DNA from: Anadara kagoshimensis
Taxonomy: Eukaryota; Mollusca; Bivalvia; Arcoida; Arcidae
NCBI GenBank assembly: GCA_021292105.1
Contig: CM037863.1
Span: 5,777,298-5,841,297, forward strand
Direction: 5' to 3'
Length of the DNA: 64,000 nt
The notes under the pieces were generated by a model. That model was not told the origin of the DNA, made no database searches, and saw only the letters and a list, made by a program, of their open reading frames with translations. Within the stretch, counting starts at the first letter, position 1. The number at the start of each line of letters is the position of its first letter. This document shows, piece after piece, positions 22,730-36,497 of this stretch. Position numbers and translations under genes: made by a program.

Positions 22730-23230
22730 CTTTTAAACATCGTTAAACAAAATATAGGAGTGAAGTTATGGTATTAACTCAGGTATAAATCAAGATCGAT
22801 TCACTCGTGAGCAACATGAGTATGAACAAATTGGAACCCGGAAGTATGACCTGTGAATTAGACGAGGACAACTACCAAACTTAAACTCCGATTTTGTCTG
22901 GCCCAGTTTCACAACCAATATTTAATAACAGAATTATGGCGGAAACGCTGTAATGCTATCATTTAGTTGAATAATTTTCTGCATTCACAATAGATTGGAA
23001 TTCACAATATCAATCTGTGCACTATCAGGACATCTTAAGCAAGTCGAAAACCTAAACTGAAATTTCAGTATATGTTTTCAAGCGATTTGTAAGGTATGGA
23101 ACCACCTTAAAGATGACATTTTTGACAATATTGTACACTACTACAAACGAAAAATGAATATGAATGTAATAAGATTCGAAATATCTTCAAAATGACACCT
23201 TAAAATCATGAATATCTCAAATTAAAAACA
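22730..23230. other. Intergenic stretch, no gene seen
   Basis: No exon signature. A segment near 23100-23220 ('cttaaagatgacattt...gaatatctcaaa') resembles M3 interior weakly. Confidence 0.35.
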
Positions 23231-23445
23231 AATACACACACTAACCCATGTCTAAATTAAAAATCAAGGAGAAAAGTAAACCCTGAGCGAAAGAATCGTA
23301 GAATTTTGTGGCATCAAATATATCCGGGCAATCCAATATTGTGATGACGGTCATAAAACTATTTGAGAGCCCCGACAAGCCCAGGGTTGCAATTTCCTTC
23401 CCTGGGCCAGATTGTGATTTGGGCATGGACTGATGTTTGTTTTCT
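23230..23445 (-). repeat. R1 copy, internally shortened, reverse
   Basis: 'acccatgtctaaattaaaaatc', 'gcatcaaatatatccgggcaatcc', 'attgtgatgacggtcataaaac', then a forward-looking terminal piece 'gattgtgatttgggcatgg'. The core with the tagctagcta motif is missing. Confidence 0.6.
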
Positions 23446-23508
23446 TTTGTAAATACATGTAGCTAAACTGTTTACACTCTTGAAATGCCAATTAATTACA
23501 AAAGACAT

Positions 23509-23629
23509 GTCATATACCATTTTTTTTAAATTTAATCATAAAATACATTCAAAAAATGGCATATGACAATATCATATACCATTTTTTGAATGTATTTTAT
23601 GATTAAATTAAAAAAAATGGTATATGACA
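23509..23629. repeat. Near-perfect palindrome, 59-bp arms
   Basis: Arms 23509-23567 and 23571-23629 are inverted copies differing at only a few bases, with a 3-base centre. It begins 'tgtcatataccatttttt' and ends 'aaatggtatatgaca'. A MITE or fold-back is likely. Confidence 0.9.
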
Positions 23630-23934
23630 GACATATAGACGGTGTTATGAATCCATCATTTTTTAGGATTAAAAAAAAATTGTTTATTATTTCGTTTTCG
23701 ATTCTTTAAAACACAAATTTGTCACTAGTTAACTGTGTTGGAAATATCGAAGACACTAGAATAAAACAAAGATATAATAATTACTTATCTACCTACTCGT
23801 TTAAAATATTTGAAAGTTTAGTCACTTAATACATAAGTCCTACATTAGTTACCCTTAGCAACGGCGATACCGAGGAATGCATCGGGTCTTATCGGTGTTC
23901 CGAACATGACCTTTCAAGCGAGCTACCTATAGTA

Positions 23935-24138
23935 CAGACCTGTCGAAAGTTTAACACAAAGTTAACGGATTAATGACTTTCATTTTAACAATTCGTTAGC
24001 TGTATGTCGGCAGCTTTACGACAGTTGTCATTTATCTCTCGATAGCTTTTCGTTAAATAGTTGCCCAAGTCACTGTCACTAGGCAGCCGGTCTTCGATTC
24101 TGTTTGGTTATCTCAGTGTTAAACTTTCGACAGGTCTG
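23935..24138. mobile_element. M2 MITE with TA target duplication, at gene B promoter
   Basis: Ends CAGACCTGTCGAAAGTTT and its reverse complement at 24121-24138, flanked by TA on both sides (Tc1/mariner-like target; inference). The interior is about 160 bases without coding. Its right end lies 15 bases before a TATA-like box and 86 before the gene B start codon. Confidence 0.88.
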
Positions 24139-24152
24139 TACGTTGTATCACG

Positions 24153-24161
24153 TATATAAAT
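24153..24161 (+). promoter_or_regulatory. TATA-like box of gene B
   Basis: TATATAAAT about 70 bases upstream of the ATG, the right distance for a start site near 24180-24190. Not experimentally shown. Confidence 0.45.
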
Positions 24162-24223
24162 ACCCGTATTTGAAAATTACGCAACAAAAACCATGTTTAA
24201 AGCGCGACGGAGAAAAAGTTAAA

Positions 24224-24284
24224 ATGGTGTTGTTATTACTTTTATTTTGTACGTGTTTGGGATCGGTGGTTTTGGCATCGAAAG
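24224..24284 (+). CDS. Gene B exon 1: signal peptide
   Basis: ATG followed by a Leu-rich leader, ending 'tcgaaag' before donor 'gtaagt' with one base carried over (phase 1). Confidence 0.8.
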
Positions 24285-26546
24285 GTAAGTTACCGTTACC
24301 ATGGTATTTTATTTAATAATATATATAACATATTATACCAGTTTTAATTTTACAACACTAGACGTCCGCTTCGGAATATAATTCCTCATATTATATAAAC
24401 ACATATAGAGTGCTCGCTCCGTAAGTGGAAGGTCATGGGTTCGAACCCCGGTCGGGTCTGACTTGAAAGTGGGTAGTGACTGTTCTTTCGCCAAGCACTC
24501 GGGATAACGAAATGAAAGTCACAGTTCTTTCAAATGGGATTTTAAAATATACGAGGTCCCCCTGCTGTATAATGCCATAAACTCAACGTACAGGCAAAGT
24601 TTCTACACCTTCGCCTATAGCTGGTGACGTCTCGATATAAGTGAAATATTCTTGACTGGGACGTTAAAGTGAGACTGGGTTCTCCAAAGGGGTAAATACT
24701 ACACCCACAACGTGTTTAATCAAAATTTATAATTTCATTGGTAACTAGAGTATACTAAATATTATTTACAATTTAACCCTCCCCCCAACGCCAGAAATCG
24801 AACCCAGGTCGCACGGATAATGTCATTTATAGCCGCACGAATCCCAGTCAGACATATCGATATCCTTATAAAATATCTTCACACTTTTTCTTGTCAAAAG
24901 GTTGTTTCTGGGTACACGAGGTCCAGAATACAAGTGGTTAATTGTTTACGGGTAGTAGGGGTGGGGTGGGGGGTGTAAGGGGTAAACTACCATTACACCA
25001 CTTCTCTTCGCTTTCTCTTGTTTGGTTTAAACAATTTTGAACTATATACAGCCGAATATGCTTTAACAACAATCAAGTAATATAGACACTTAGACTTAAT
25101 AATGTTAACTTGGATCGGATCGTTGGTAGCCTTAGAATATGAACTATCACGCCTGGTAGACGCATTTTAAAAAGAAAAATAAATCGTAGAAAAACCTCAA
25201 CTGTATATTGTCGAGTTTTCAAAATTCAAATTCTTACTTTGTACGGCCCTGGTTTTAATGACAAAATTGTACGAAATGGAGATGTTGTTAAGTCTTGGGA
25301 TGGGTGATAGATAGGGGTGTTATCGGTTTTAGGGTGGGTGGTTGATGAGGGTGTTGTCTGTTGGGTGGAAATGTTGTTGGTCTCGTGATGGGTGATAGAT
25401 TTGAGTGCTGTCTGCCTTAGGGCGGGTGATGGATAGGAATGTTGTCGGTCTAGGGTGGGAATGGATGGGTGGTGGACGAGGGTGTTGTCGATCTTGGGAT
25501 GGGTGGTGGATAGGGGGTGTTGTCGGTCTTGGGATGGGTGGTGGATAAGGGGTAATGCCTGTCTAGGAATGGAATGGGTGGTAGAATTCAACAATAAAGA
25601 ACTCTGTAGAGTTTTATTTACATATTATACCAGTTTTAATTTTACAGCACTAGACGGCCGTTTCGGACTCCAATTCCTCATCAGTAGTGCTTGGATAAAA
25701 ATTATGTTACAAGATTGGCAACTTATAATTACGGGTACCCATAGACGTTGTTGCGGGATTTACCGCGTCTGCTGATTTTGCAAATCGCTTACGCCGGGTA
25801 TTTCTGTATTGGTTTAATGTTTTACTGAAAAATGTAATAGAACAATTATTGAAATTACAAGTACTTGTTAACATAACCCTAAAGCTAATTCTTACCGATT
25901 TAGCTCTTTGTTTTAGGACAAATAACAAAATAAGGAATAGCAAAAATCACAAAAATACATGTACGTGTGTATGTAAACATGACGTCAAATATTCCCGAAT
26001 AAGTATATACGTTATAAAAATCTCAATATAACACCACAACTCATAAATGAATATGAACCCGTTTACGTGATCATAATGCCGAATATTCCAAAATTAGCTT
26101 TTTTACGAAAAAAAAGTAATACAACAAAATATAAAAGTACAATTATTTGCTTCGTTTTTGTGTTCCACGAAAAAAACCCAAAGTAATACAACAACTCATA
26201 AAAGTACACTCCATAGCGGTAGCTCAGTTGATAGAGTGCTCGCTCCGTAAGTGGGAGGTCGTGAATTCGAACTCCCTCCAGGTCTGACCCAAGACTTGGA
26301 AGTGGGTAGTGACTGTTATTTCGCCAAGCACTCGGCATTACGAAATGAAAGTTACGATTCTTTTGGATGGGAACTTAAAATAAACGAGGTCCCGTGTCAC
26401 GGTAGGCTTGACACGCTAAAGAATCCTGCTGTATAATGCCATAAGAGCAACGCACAGACAAAATTTCTGCACCTCCGCCTATAGTTGTCGACGTCTCGAT
26501 ATAAGTGAAATATTCTTGACTGGGACATTAAACACCATTTATAAAC

Positions 26547-26582
<36 letters not shown>

Positions 26583-29210
26583 GCTCTCTCTCTCTACTCA
26601 TAAAAGTACATGTTCTTGTTCAAGTGTTTATATATCTTGAATTAGTGTTATATCACAGCCGCAAGCCTTTCCAAGCAAATTGATGTGAATGTTAGTTTAT
26701 CTTCCGGCTTCTTTGTAAACTAGGTTTAAATAAACATCAAAATCCAGGCAGAGACGTTCTTGTAAACTATGTTTAAATAAACATCAAAATCCAGGTAGAG
26801 ATAAGAGAAAATAGATAGCAAAGTATCTATAAATTTATATTTTTCGGCGGATTTGGTAAAAATTCTTAAATCTTCCTCATTGCACAATCTTATAGACAGT
26901 TTTCTTCCCACAATTAATTTTGGCGGTAACACTACCGATTAGGGTTTTTATTCCGATATGACAGTCTAATGCTGTAACTGGCTTAGATAGATTTGGTAAA
27001 ATACATTGTTTGTTCATTAATTTTTTTCACCTCAACATCAAATAAATATTTGGATTTCCACCATTTTGGCGGGAAAACTACCGATGAGACATTTGACTCT
27101 GAAACGACCATCTAGTGCTGCAAATGGCCTGGGGTGATTTGGTAAAATAATGTTTGGTCAATTTATCTTTCTCATTTCAAAATCAAATAAATATTTGAAT
27201 TTTCGCAATTTTGGCGGGATGAGTAAAGATGATTAAACACCAAATCTTGACTCCACCATCCCAAAACTGACTGTCTAGTTATACGTTAAAAATCCAATCT
27301 CCATTTTCAACATGTGATCTAGGACATCACCTTTGTTTTTGTCAATTTGCTTAAAGTACTTTTTTATCTTTTCAAAGCAGAAGTTGAATTTGGAATCTAT
27401 CCTAGTAAAATATCGTACCTTGAACAAGAGAACCCATGTTTTATGTTATGCGCAACTGGTCAAATAGACATAGAATCTATCCAATGGATAACCATAACGA
27501 AGAACTTTAAACCAATGGTATCTCTTCTTGCTGGAGATGAATTCGAATGGGGAAGTAATTATAGGGATGAATCAGAAAGGATTCGTTTAAACGGAAGTTT
27601 AATCAACGCTGATCAAGCGTTTTTACGACTTGACTTTGATTATGTTAAATGTGAAGACGAGGCCAGATACCAATGTATAATAGAAGGATACGACAAGAAC
27701 GGAGTTTTCCGGAATTATAAGATGTCGGAGGAAATGTTGATTTATTGTAAGTAACAATTATTGCATACATGAAAATAGGAAATAAGGTTTATACCTGTCG
27801 AAAGTTTAACGCTGAGCTTGCGAAAATGAGTTAAAGCAGGGCTGTCGAGTGGCCCAGATATAAGTAATTAGCAGAAGAGAAGCTGCCGAGAGACTGAAAG
27901 AAGCTGCCAAAAGTTGTCGAGACAATAAAGGGTCGAGATGAGCTGCTAAATTCGTTAGCTTAGTGTTAAACTTTCGACAGGTCTCATTATATGAAAACTT
28001 CCTAAAGGCTTATCAACTACATATCAATCTGAAATCTAACTCATACCTAACGCATTTGTACTGCATTTACAGTTTATCTCGGTTCCTTGTTACCTATATC
28101 TCAGAAGTATTGCGGCCACTAGGTACGGGTATCTATATCGCGGTCACTCGGTAGCCGAACATCTACTGTCGGAGCCGGTTTGTTTGTGACGGTGAATTAC
28201 GCTTTCTTCCCATAGAAAATCAAATAAATCTGAATAAAAATTGATATAATTCACTTACTTGTACCTAGTCGTAACAGGAAATCTGTATGCGCACCCGTGA
28301 TTAGCGTAGAATATTTCTGCACAGAGCAAAATGTTGGCGCAAGGGGGGTTTATTCGTAAAAGATGATCACCCAATACAAAGGTTGTGTAAGAACTCGCAG
28401 TTAATACATTAACAATGCATGTTTCCCATGATGTAGTGCACACACAAAGCACCTGTGTTCGCTATGCATAAATAGCTTAGGTCATTCAGATTTATTTGAT
28501 CTCTATGACGTACTAGAATCAGTGACGTCAAAATGGCACACTTCAGGCCGAGTTTTCATTTTTTTGCAACATGTCGGCTTTTGTCGGAACATTGTGGGCG
28601 TGGTCGGCTATCCATCAATTGTGTAGTCGTGCAGTGACTTTTTCGAGGTACTCGCCACTGGATAAGGATTACTGTCAACAGCGACGTCATTCAATGTTGG
28701 CCTTTGTCGAAACATTGTGGGCGTGGCCGGCGATCCGTCCATTGACAATTAACATTCGTTACTCAAATGAGCACCACTGATCACAGATCGCAGTTTTAAA
28801 GTCTGTTTCAGCTCTTATTAAAAAAAAATTATTATTGACTAGTAATTTTTTTGTATAGGGAACATAGACAGTTAATTTCGGCTACATCAATGGAAATGTG
28901 TGCATTATTTATATAAAAGCTGCCAGTTCTAGCACTACTCATGTATTGGTTCGACCTTCAGATATGAATATTCCTAAAGAAAGGTCAAGCGGACAGGTCA
29001 ATGTTGTATGCCTAAAATAACACATTATAGCTACACTTATACAGTCAAACCTGTCTATAAAGGCCACCAAAGAGAACAAGTAAAAGTGGCCATTAGGGCA
29101 GGTGGCCTTTATAAACAGGTCCAAATTATATGAAGAGCGATTGGGATACAATTCTACTGGTCTTTATAGCAGGTGACCCTATATATAGAGGTGATCTTTA
29201 AGGCAGGTTG

Positions 29211-29259
<49 letters not shown>

Positions 29260-32200
29260 ATATAATATTTTGTTATATAATATTTGTATTGATGTATTTT
29301 CAGCAACCCACGGAAAACCAACAGTTACAGCAGAAAAAACCATATACATCTTTAAATCACGAGTTAGATGTTATGTCTGGTATAGATTTAACACTGAAAT
29401 GTGAAGGACCAGCGGGAAAACCACCGGCCCCCTATATTGGCTCAAATACAACCCGTATACAGACACTTACCAAAAGGAAACCGATCTCGTTTGGGTGAGG
29501 TATGTTATATGCATTAGTTGTCTAAAGAGGCAAAATAAATTGAAAATTTAGGAATACAATTTTAAACTGAAACACTGAGGCATGACGTGCACGATCTGAT
29601 GGCTGAGTGTTTATTTTTGGTCAAGTTTGTTATAATAAATAGGACTGACAACTATCAGCAACATATTGCAATATAATCCCTGTCACACCTATAATATATA
29701 CGATTCAAATTTGATTTCACCGAAATGATAGGTACTACGGATTTCTTGAGAAAGGGCACACTAGGGGATTAAACACTTAAGGATAAACGTTCTATTGGTC
29801 ATTCTATGCCTAAGGGAAGATATAAGCATTTGCTACTTTGGGCTTTATTCAACAATTTCAATCAAACCTGAGATGGTAAATCGAAAAAAATACTAATGCA
29901 TGCCCGAATCATAATCCAGAAGCAAAGTTAAAACTTCGGAATTGACAAGTTAGGTGAAAAATTTTATCCATATTCCAAGGTGTTGAAAAGATGCCCAATG
30001 GATCAAAATATATTTTACCAAATTTAGTTAAGGAAATGCTTTGGATGAGGGAGTATACCATAGTTTTTCTAATTTTAAATATCTTTGAAACTGACAAGTC
30101 AGGTTAGACACGTGAATCTCAACCAGGGAAGTAATTCCGGGTGCTCCGGAAAAGAAAGCACCTCTATTTATCTAGCTACACTCGCCATATGTGTAACCAA
30201 AATTGTGTGAAAGGAACATGGAACTATGGGACGTCAAATATGTCCAGAACAATCCTGGACACAGAGACATCAAACCTATCAACAATACTATGATGACGGC
30301 CATATAACTTTTTAGGGCCTTGATAGGCCTAGGCTTGCAATATCCCTGAGTCAACACTTTATTTGCAGGCTACAGGTTACAGGATACATATACTAGGTAC
30401 ACGTGGCGGGTGTAGCTAGCTAAACAGGAGGTGTTTACCCTTCCGGAGCACCCAATCTCGCTTCCCTGGTGGAAGTTCACGTGTCTAATCTATCTTGTCA
30501 CTTTGAAAGCTTTTACTTTACTTCTGGATTGTGATTCGGACATAGATTAGTATGTTTGTTTTTGATTACCAGAGTTTCACGTCTATATCTGATGACCTGT
30601 CAGCCAATGTAAAACAGTTAAGTATTTCATGTATATTTATAAGTATTACAAACGGACATAATGACATTTCACACGGTGGCGGGTGTATCTAGCTACAAAG
30701 GATTCGCTTGCATTGCTAGAGTACCCGACATCACTTTCTTGGTGGAAAAGTCCACGAGCTTAACTTAATTCGCCAGTTTTCAAATTTTTACCTTGCTTTT
30801 AAGATTGTCATGGGAACATGAAACGGTAATTTTTCTTTTAGTTTTTAGTAGTAATAAAAATACTAATTCATGTCGGAATCTCAATTCCAAAAAACAAAGC
30901 AAAAACATTAAAAATGACAAGTTATGTTAAACACGTGAACTTCCACCAGGGAAATAAGACGGATGCTCTGGAAAGGGTAAGAACCTCCTGTTTAGCTAGC
31001 TATAACCGCCAAGTGTCTTATAAAGATTGAGAGTGAAAGGAACACGGACTTATGGAACGTTTAATATATCCTGGTTAATCCTGGACACATACGACACCAT
31101 ACTTATCAATAAAAAGTAAACAAAGATATCATGATATAACACATACCAGGGAATGTTACTAAACAGAAAGTATTGCATAATATTTTACTTGGAATTATTG
31201 TTATTTTAAACAAATCAATTATATATGAATGAAGATACATGAGAGATATCAATCAACCTTAATGCTTTGTTGATATTGATTTAGATAAAATCACGTGTTA
31301 AAAGGCTCTTATTTACAGTAGGTATTACAAGAATACAAGGCATCAAGTATAAAACGGTTACTGTAGATCTCTTATTTTTCGCGAGTCTAAAATTTCGCGT
31401 CAAGACCATATATATGTGACTTATTCGCGAATATTTGAATTTGCGTTTGGGATCTTATTCAATACAACATAATTATGTATTTCAACATAGAAATATTTGT
31501 GTGGTGGAAACATTCGCGTGATATTTGAATTCGCAAATGGGGTGAATTTACGCGAAAATAAATTTTTCGCGAAATACAAGTGATCTGCAGTACATGTTCC
31601 TATTGCAATGACAAATGATATTCACTGGTCTGGTTAAAAAAACGGATGATACGTGATATTTACCTTAGTGTTATATTGTTACTGGCTCTGATAAGATTTA
31701 TATGTATAGGTAAACAACATTTACCTGTCCGCTTTTCCTTTGATTTAAATATTCATTATGGTCGAGTAAATTTATGTAATAGGGATCATGCGCGTATATT
31801 TCGTTTATATGTATATATATTTGCATGGACTGAATTAAAAAACATACTCAGTAGGCAATAATTGTGTATTATTGTCAGAAATATACTATTGTCTAAATTT
31901 GCAACTAGTTAAAATTTGAAATTTTTCAATAACTTGTTGTAAAATTAAAACTGGTATAATACACAATTTAAACATGTTCTCATATAATTTCATTGATAAT
32001 TCTTGGGCAGGTAAAGAGCATGTAGGTTATCCAAAAACTTTGACCAGCGCTATTGATTGATTATCCAATATAGGATTTATTGTATGATGCAGTCAGAGAT
32101 TGAATACTCCTTTCCTTATTATGTAAGCAAACAATATCATATGACTTTCTCCTTTTTAAACACCCTTGTCTTATTAACTATAAGCAATTGCAAAACCGAA

Positions 32201-35200
32201 ATGCATGACAAAAAAAAAACAACAACCAAAAAAAAAAAAACAAAAAACAAAAACAAAAACAAAAAACAAAACCAAAAAAAAAAAATAAACAAACAATTTT
32301 ACATTTTAATTCTAGCATCTCTAACTCTTCCATTGAACGACCTTTGTCGGTACCACAGAAATCAGACCTTGAAGTATACAACACAAGCAAGCGAACCCAA
32401 AGTGTGGTTTAAATGTCAGCTAGGATTGTATGAGCAGACATTTTATATTCATACAGAACCATATGAGAGGAGGTTCTCGGAAGGTAAGTTTCTGTATAAT
32501 GGAAATATTTAAAAAAAAAACATCGGCGTTTTTCATTGAAATATTGACTCCGATATTTTCACATTGTGTCGATTGTCACGTCAAGAACGCATGGAATTGT
32601 CAATTGTCAGGAACGTATATTATCAATATTTAAATATTTCTCAGAAACATTGATAAAGCCTTTTTTTAAATGCATATGTTGTGTCTATAAATTACTGCCT
32701 GCTCTGTAACGAACAATGTTTTACTTATTCTTTGCAATCACAAAAAATTCGTGAACTATGTATCTGATTTTAAGATCATGCAAACATGACGATAATCTGT
32801 TTTTTTACAATAAGAACCAAGAGATGTTTCAAGCCAATGCTTATCAGGCCATCAAAAGGTTTTATGGTCGTCATCACAATATTGTTGATAAATATGATGC
32901 CTCTGTGACCAAACATAGCTAGGGTATATTTGACGTCCCATACTTCTATGCATTTTTTATTCTCATTTTCGATTTCACCAAGGTCGAGTGTAGTTAGCTA
33001 AATAGAAGGTATTTCCCCTCCTAAGAGCCCGGCCTCGCTTCCCTGATGGAAGTTAACGTGTTTAACCAAATTTGTCAGTTTAGTGTTTACTTTGTTTCTT
33101 GATTTTGATTCCGGTATTTATTTATAGTATGTTTATTTTAATCTTATTGAACGATTGAGGCCAAAATACTTTAAGAAGTTGAAAACTACACATATTACAG
33201 TGAAAGTGGAAGGATTTAAGGTGGAGTGAAGAGAAAAACGACTGTTTACTTCTCCCTTGCCAGAATTATGCTTGTATAGAGGCAGCTATTTCGATAAAAA
33301 CCTTAATATCTGAAAAACTACTGGCCTGACAAGTAAACTGATACAGTTTTCTTAATAAAGAATCGGCAGTCATTGAGAAGATTGGTGTTGAGTGGCCTCC
33401 AGATCTATAGGCCAATATTTTGGACTAAATGGCCACCGAAATCGCTTTTGTATTTGTGTTTACTCAGTGAATTTATAATGATAATGAAATTTTATTGATA
33501 TTGATGAAATAAACTAAGAAATAAATTAATCAGTGACAATATCTAAACGACCTAGCGATTCATTATGTACCATTTCCCTTTGAACATTTTGGATCATCAG
33601 TGATAACTTCTAATTACTGATCCAGTTAAAATTTTTTCATTAGTGTCAACTTGTATCTAATCCAGTTAAGAAATTAGGTTCGACGCTCGCTGTACCACGT
33701 GATCAACATCTCTTTACGTTTGTGTGAAACGTTATGGAAAACGTTTACATCACAAATCCTGGAATAAGGTCTTTTTTACGGAAAAACGTCATCTAAGCAA
33801 TTCCATATCCTTTTGAAATAGGTGTTCAGTACAAACGGTAGGAGGTATCACGTGGTACAGTTGCAAACCCCATTATTTCATCAGTGATAGTTTTTATCTA
33901 ATTCGGTTAAGAAACTAGTTAATCAATGATCATCTATGACCTATCAAGTTAAGGTTAAGATTATCAGCCAACACCTTTCCAAGTAAGTTTACCTAACCTT
34001 ATCACTAACCTCGTGTTTAGCCGTCATCAAAACAAACCCCTGATTTATTTGACATCCCATAGTTCCGTGTTCATTTCACTCTTAATTTCGATTTCATACA
34101 TGACGGATGTAATTTAGGTAAACAAGAGGTCCTCCCCCCTCCTGAGAACACGGCCCACTTCCCCGGTATAACATGTCTTACTTAATTTGCCAAATTCAAG
34201 AGAACAGTAAAAGTTGTAAATAAAGAAGTACGTGAATTGCGTAGGAATATTTTCCTCACGTTTTAAACCAATTAAGAAACAAATCAGCAAGCAATGGTGC
34301 ACAGTTTGTACCCATTGATATACCGATTGTTTGCAGAAAAACTTTACATTTGTATTACCAAACACAACAAATATGTTATCTATTACAAACTCCAACATTT
34401 TGTTGATTATATCTTCAGTATATTTTTGTTTGTAATCTGTATGATACTTGACAAAACAACCAGAACCCCTGTTCAACTCCAGATATTTATATCTTGGCTT
34501 ACCGCTTTTCTAAAAGAATTTCAAGTGAATGATTTCTTTAAGACGTTCTTTCAATTTAGAATGAGGGATAGTTGTGTTTAGTGTAGAAAAATCAAATGTT
34601 TTTTATACGTTTTACTACCGAAGTTAAGAAAATCGGTACCAATTCATAAAAAAATCTTTAGATTCTGTTTTGTGTTTGTAAAAGACTACTTGCTTATGCA
34701 TTGTATATAATGTCAGTGTTAAAATTAAAAAGCATGAAAATACAGTAATTTATGCATCCACGAATTAAAAGAGGACTAACTACCGTTGAGTCTAAATATA
34801 AATGGAATTTAGGTTTTTTTGTTATTTTAAGATCGCATTGTCCTTGGCAAAAAAAACCTAACATAAGTCATCGAGATTATATTTGACCAAAGAAGGATAA
34901 CTCGTCTGACAATTTTAGTTCTCTTAGTTTTAAGTCTGAATTCTGATATTGTGGTTATATCGGGGCGATACCATCTATCAATAAAGAAGCCCAGATTTTA
35001 AATTCTAATCCTAAAACCTAGATTTTTTCACACCTATTTAAAGACAAATTAAATATATTTATGCACCACTGGTGTAAATAAACACTTTACAACAACTTAG
35101 AAACAAATCATTCAACTTTTATTTAAAAATTGCTGATCTGGATTTCAGCGGGCGAGGTCCAGGGTGTGACAAAAATCATAGGACTCGTCGAAAAATAACG

Positions 35201-36442
35201 TTCAAGGATAATGCATTTTATATTCTCAAATATAGCAATAGGAATCACATTATTGATAGTCGGAAACCTTCTATATCTGAGCTAAATTGAACAATAAAAA
35301 CATTCCAATGCTTGAATGAAAAAATGGAACCAATGTATGACGGGTGTTAGTTGGTTTTGGTTGTGTAGTTTGAGCCAAATTATACAATAAGAGAATTCTA
35401 ATGCTTGAGTGAAATACTGGAACCAATGTCTGGCGAGTGTCTCTATGGTTTTTTTTTTTTTGTGTGTGTTTTTTTTCTAAACCTGAGCCAAACTGAGCGA
35501 CAAATATATTCAAATTGAGTTGAATATTAGGGCAGTACATTTCCTTTTTGTTTTTGCTGTTCTTCTTAGAGGTGTTCATGTTCACAATCCAGAAGCGAAG
35601 AGGAATTAAGTTTTAATGTGGACTTATTATTACTAAACCTGAATTAAATCCTCTGTTACAGTAATAACTCCCCAACTTTGTTCCAAGGACTACTTATGAG
35701 GAATTGTTTTCTGGAGCTGTATTACTGATACTAGTGTAATATGTAATCTTTTACTTCATTTTAATTTCGTAGGTAGTTGGAGAATTGTTAGAGCTGACAT
35801 CCCAATAAATGGTAAGTATACTCCCTCATATTATGGAATAAACTAAAAACAAAAAAACTTTGAAAACAGGTAAAACTAGTGAACGTCCACGAGGAAAATG
35901 AGATGCATTGATATGATAGTGCATATTGATATAATTAGTAGCTGCTTTTAAAAAGAAGAAAAAAGTATAAAAAAAACTTTGAAAACTTGCATATTAAGTT
36001 AAATTTGATACGTTTACTGTTGGTGTTTAATTCGTATGTAATACTTTTATATAGAGGAATCTTTGTTAACCAGAATTACCCCATGTGTCCTACACACATA
36101 TGAGTCATCAAGAAAAACTTGTATCAATAAAAAAGCCATGCACAAACTACAATCCCAAAGCAAAATAAAATGTGAAACTGGCAAATGAGCTTAAAATCGT
36201 AAACCCTTAACCAGGAAAGTGAGACCGGGTACTCTGGAAGGATAAGCATCTTTTGTTAAGTTACCAACAAACAGCCTCTGCATGATTAATCATAATTGTT
36301 AACGAAAGAAGCATAGTTATGAGACGTCAAATATATCCAGGGTAATTTTGGATACAGAGACTTCGTGTCTTATACAGCACTATTGTTGTTGCCGTAAATT
36401 ATATACATTTGTGCACACACATACACACACACACACACACAT

Positions 36443-36497
<55 letters not shown>

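Noticed and set aside
26212..26290. Functional tRNA genes at the tRNA-like segments (also 24405, 50275, 12610, 13205)
   Set aside because: Each is the head of a longer repeated unit with a shared tail, and the acceptor stem does not close, so these are SINEs.
34294..34581. 95-codon plus-strand frame as a membrane protein
   Set aside because: It is the antisense shadow of the relic reverse transcriptase.
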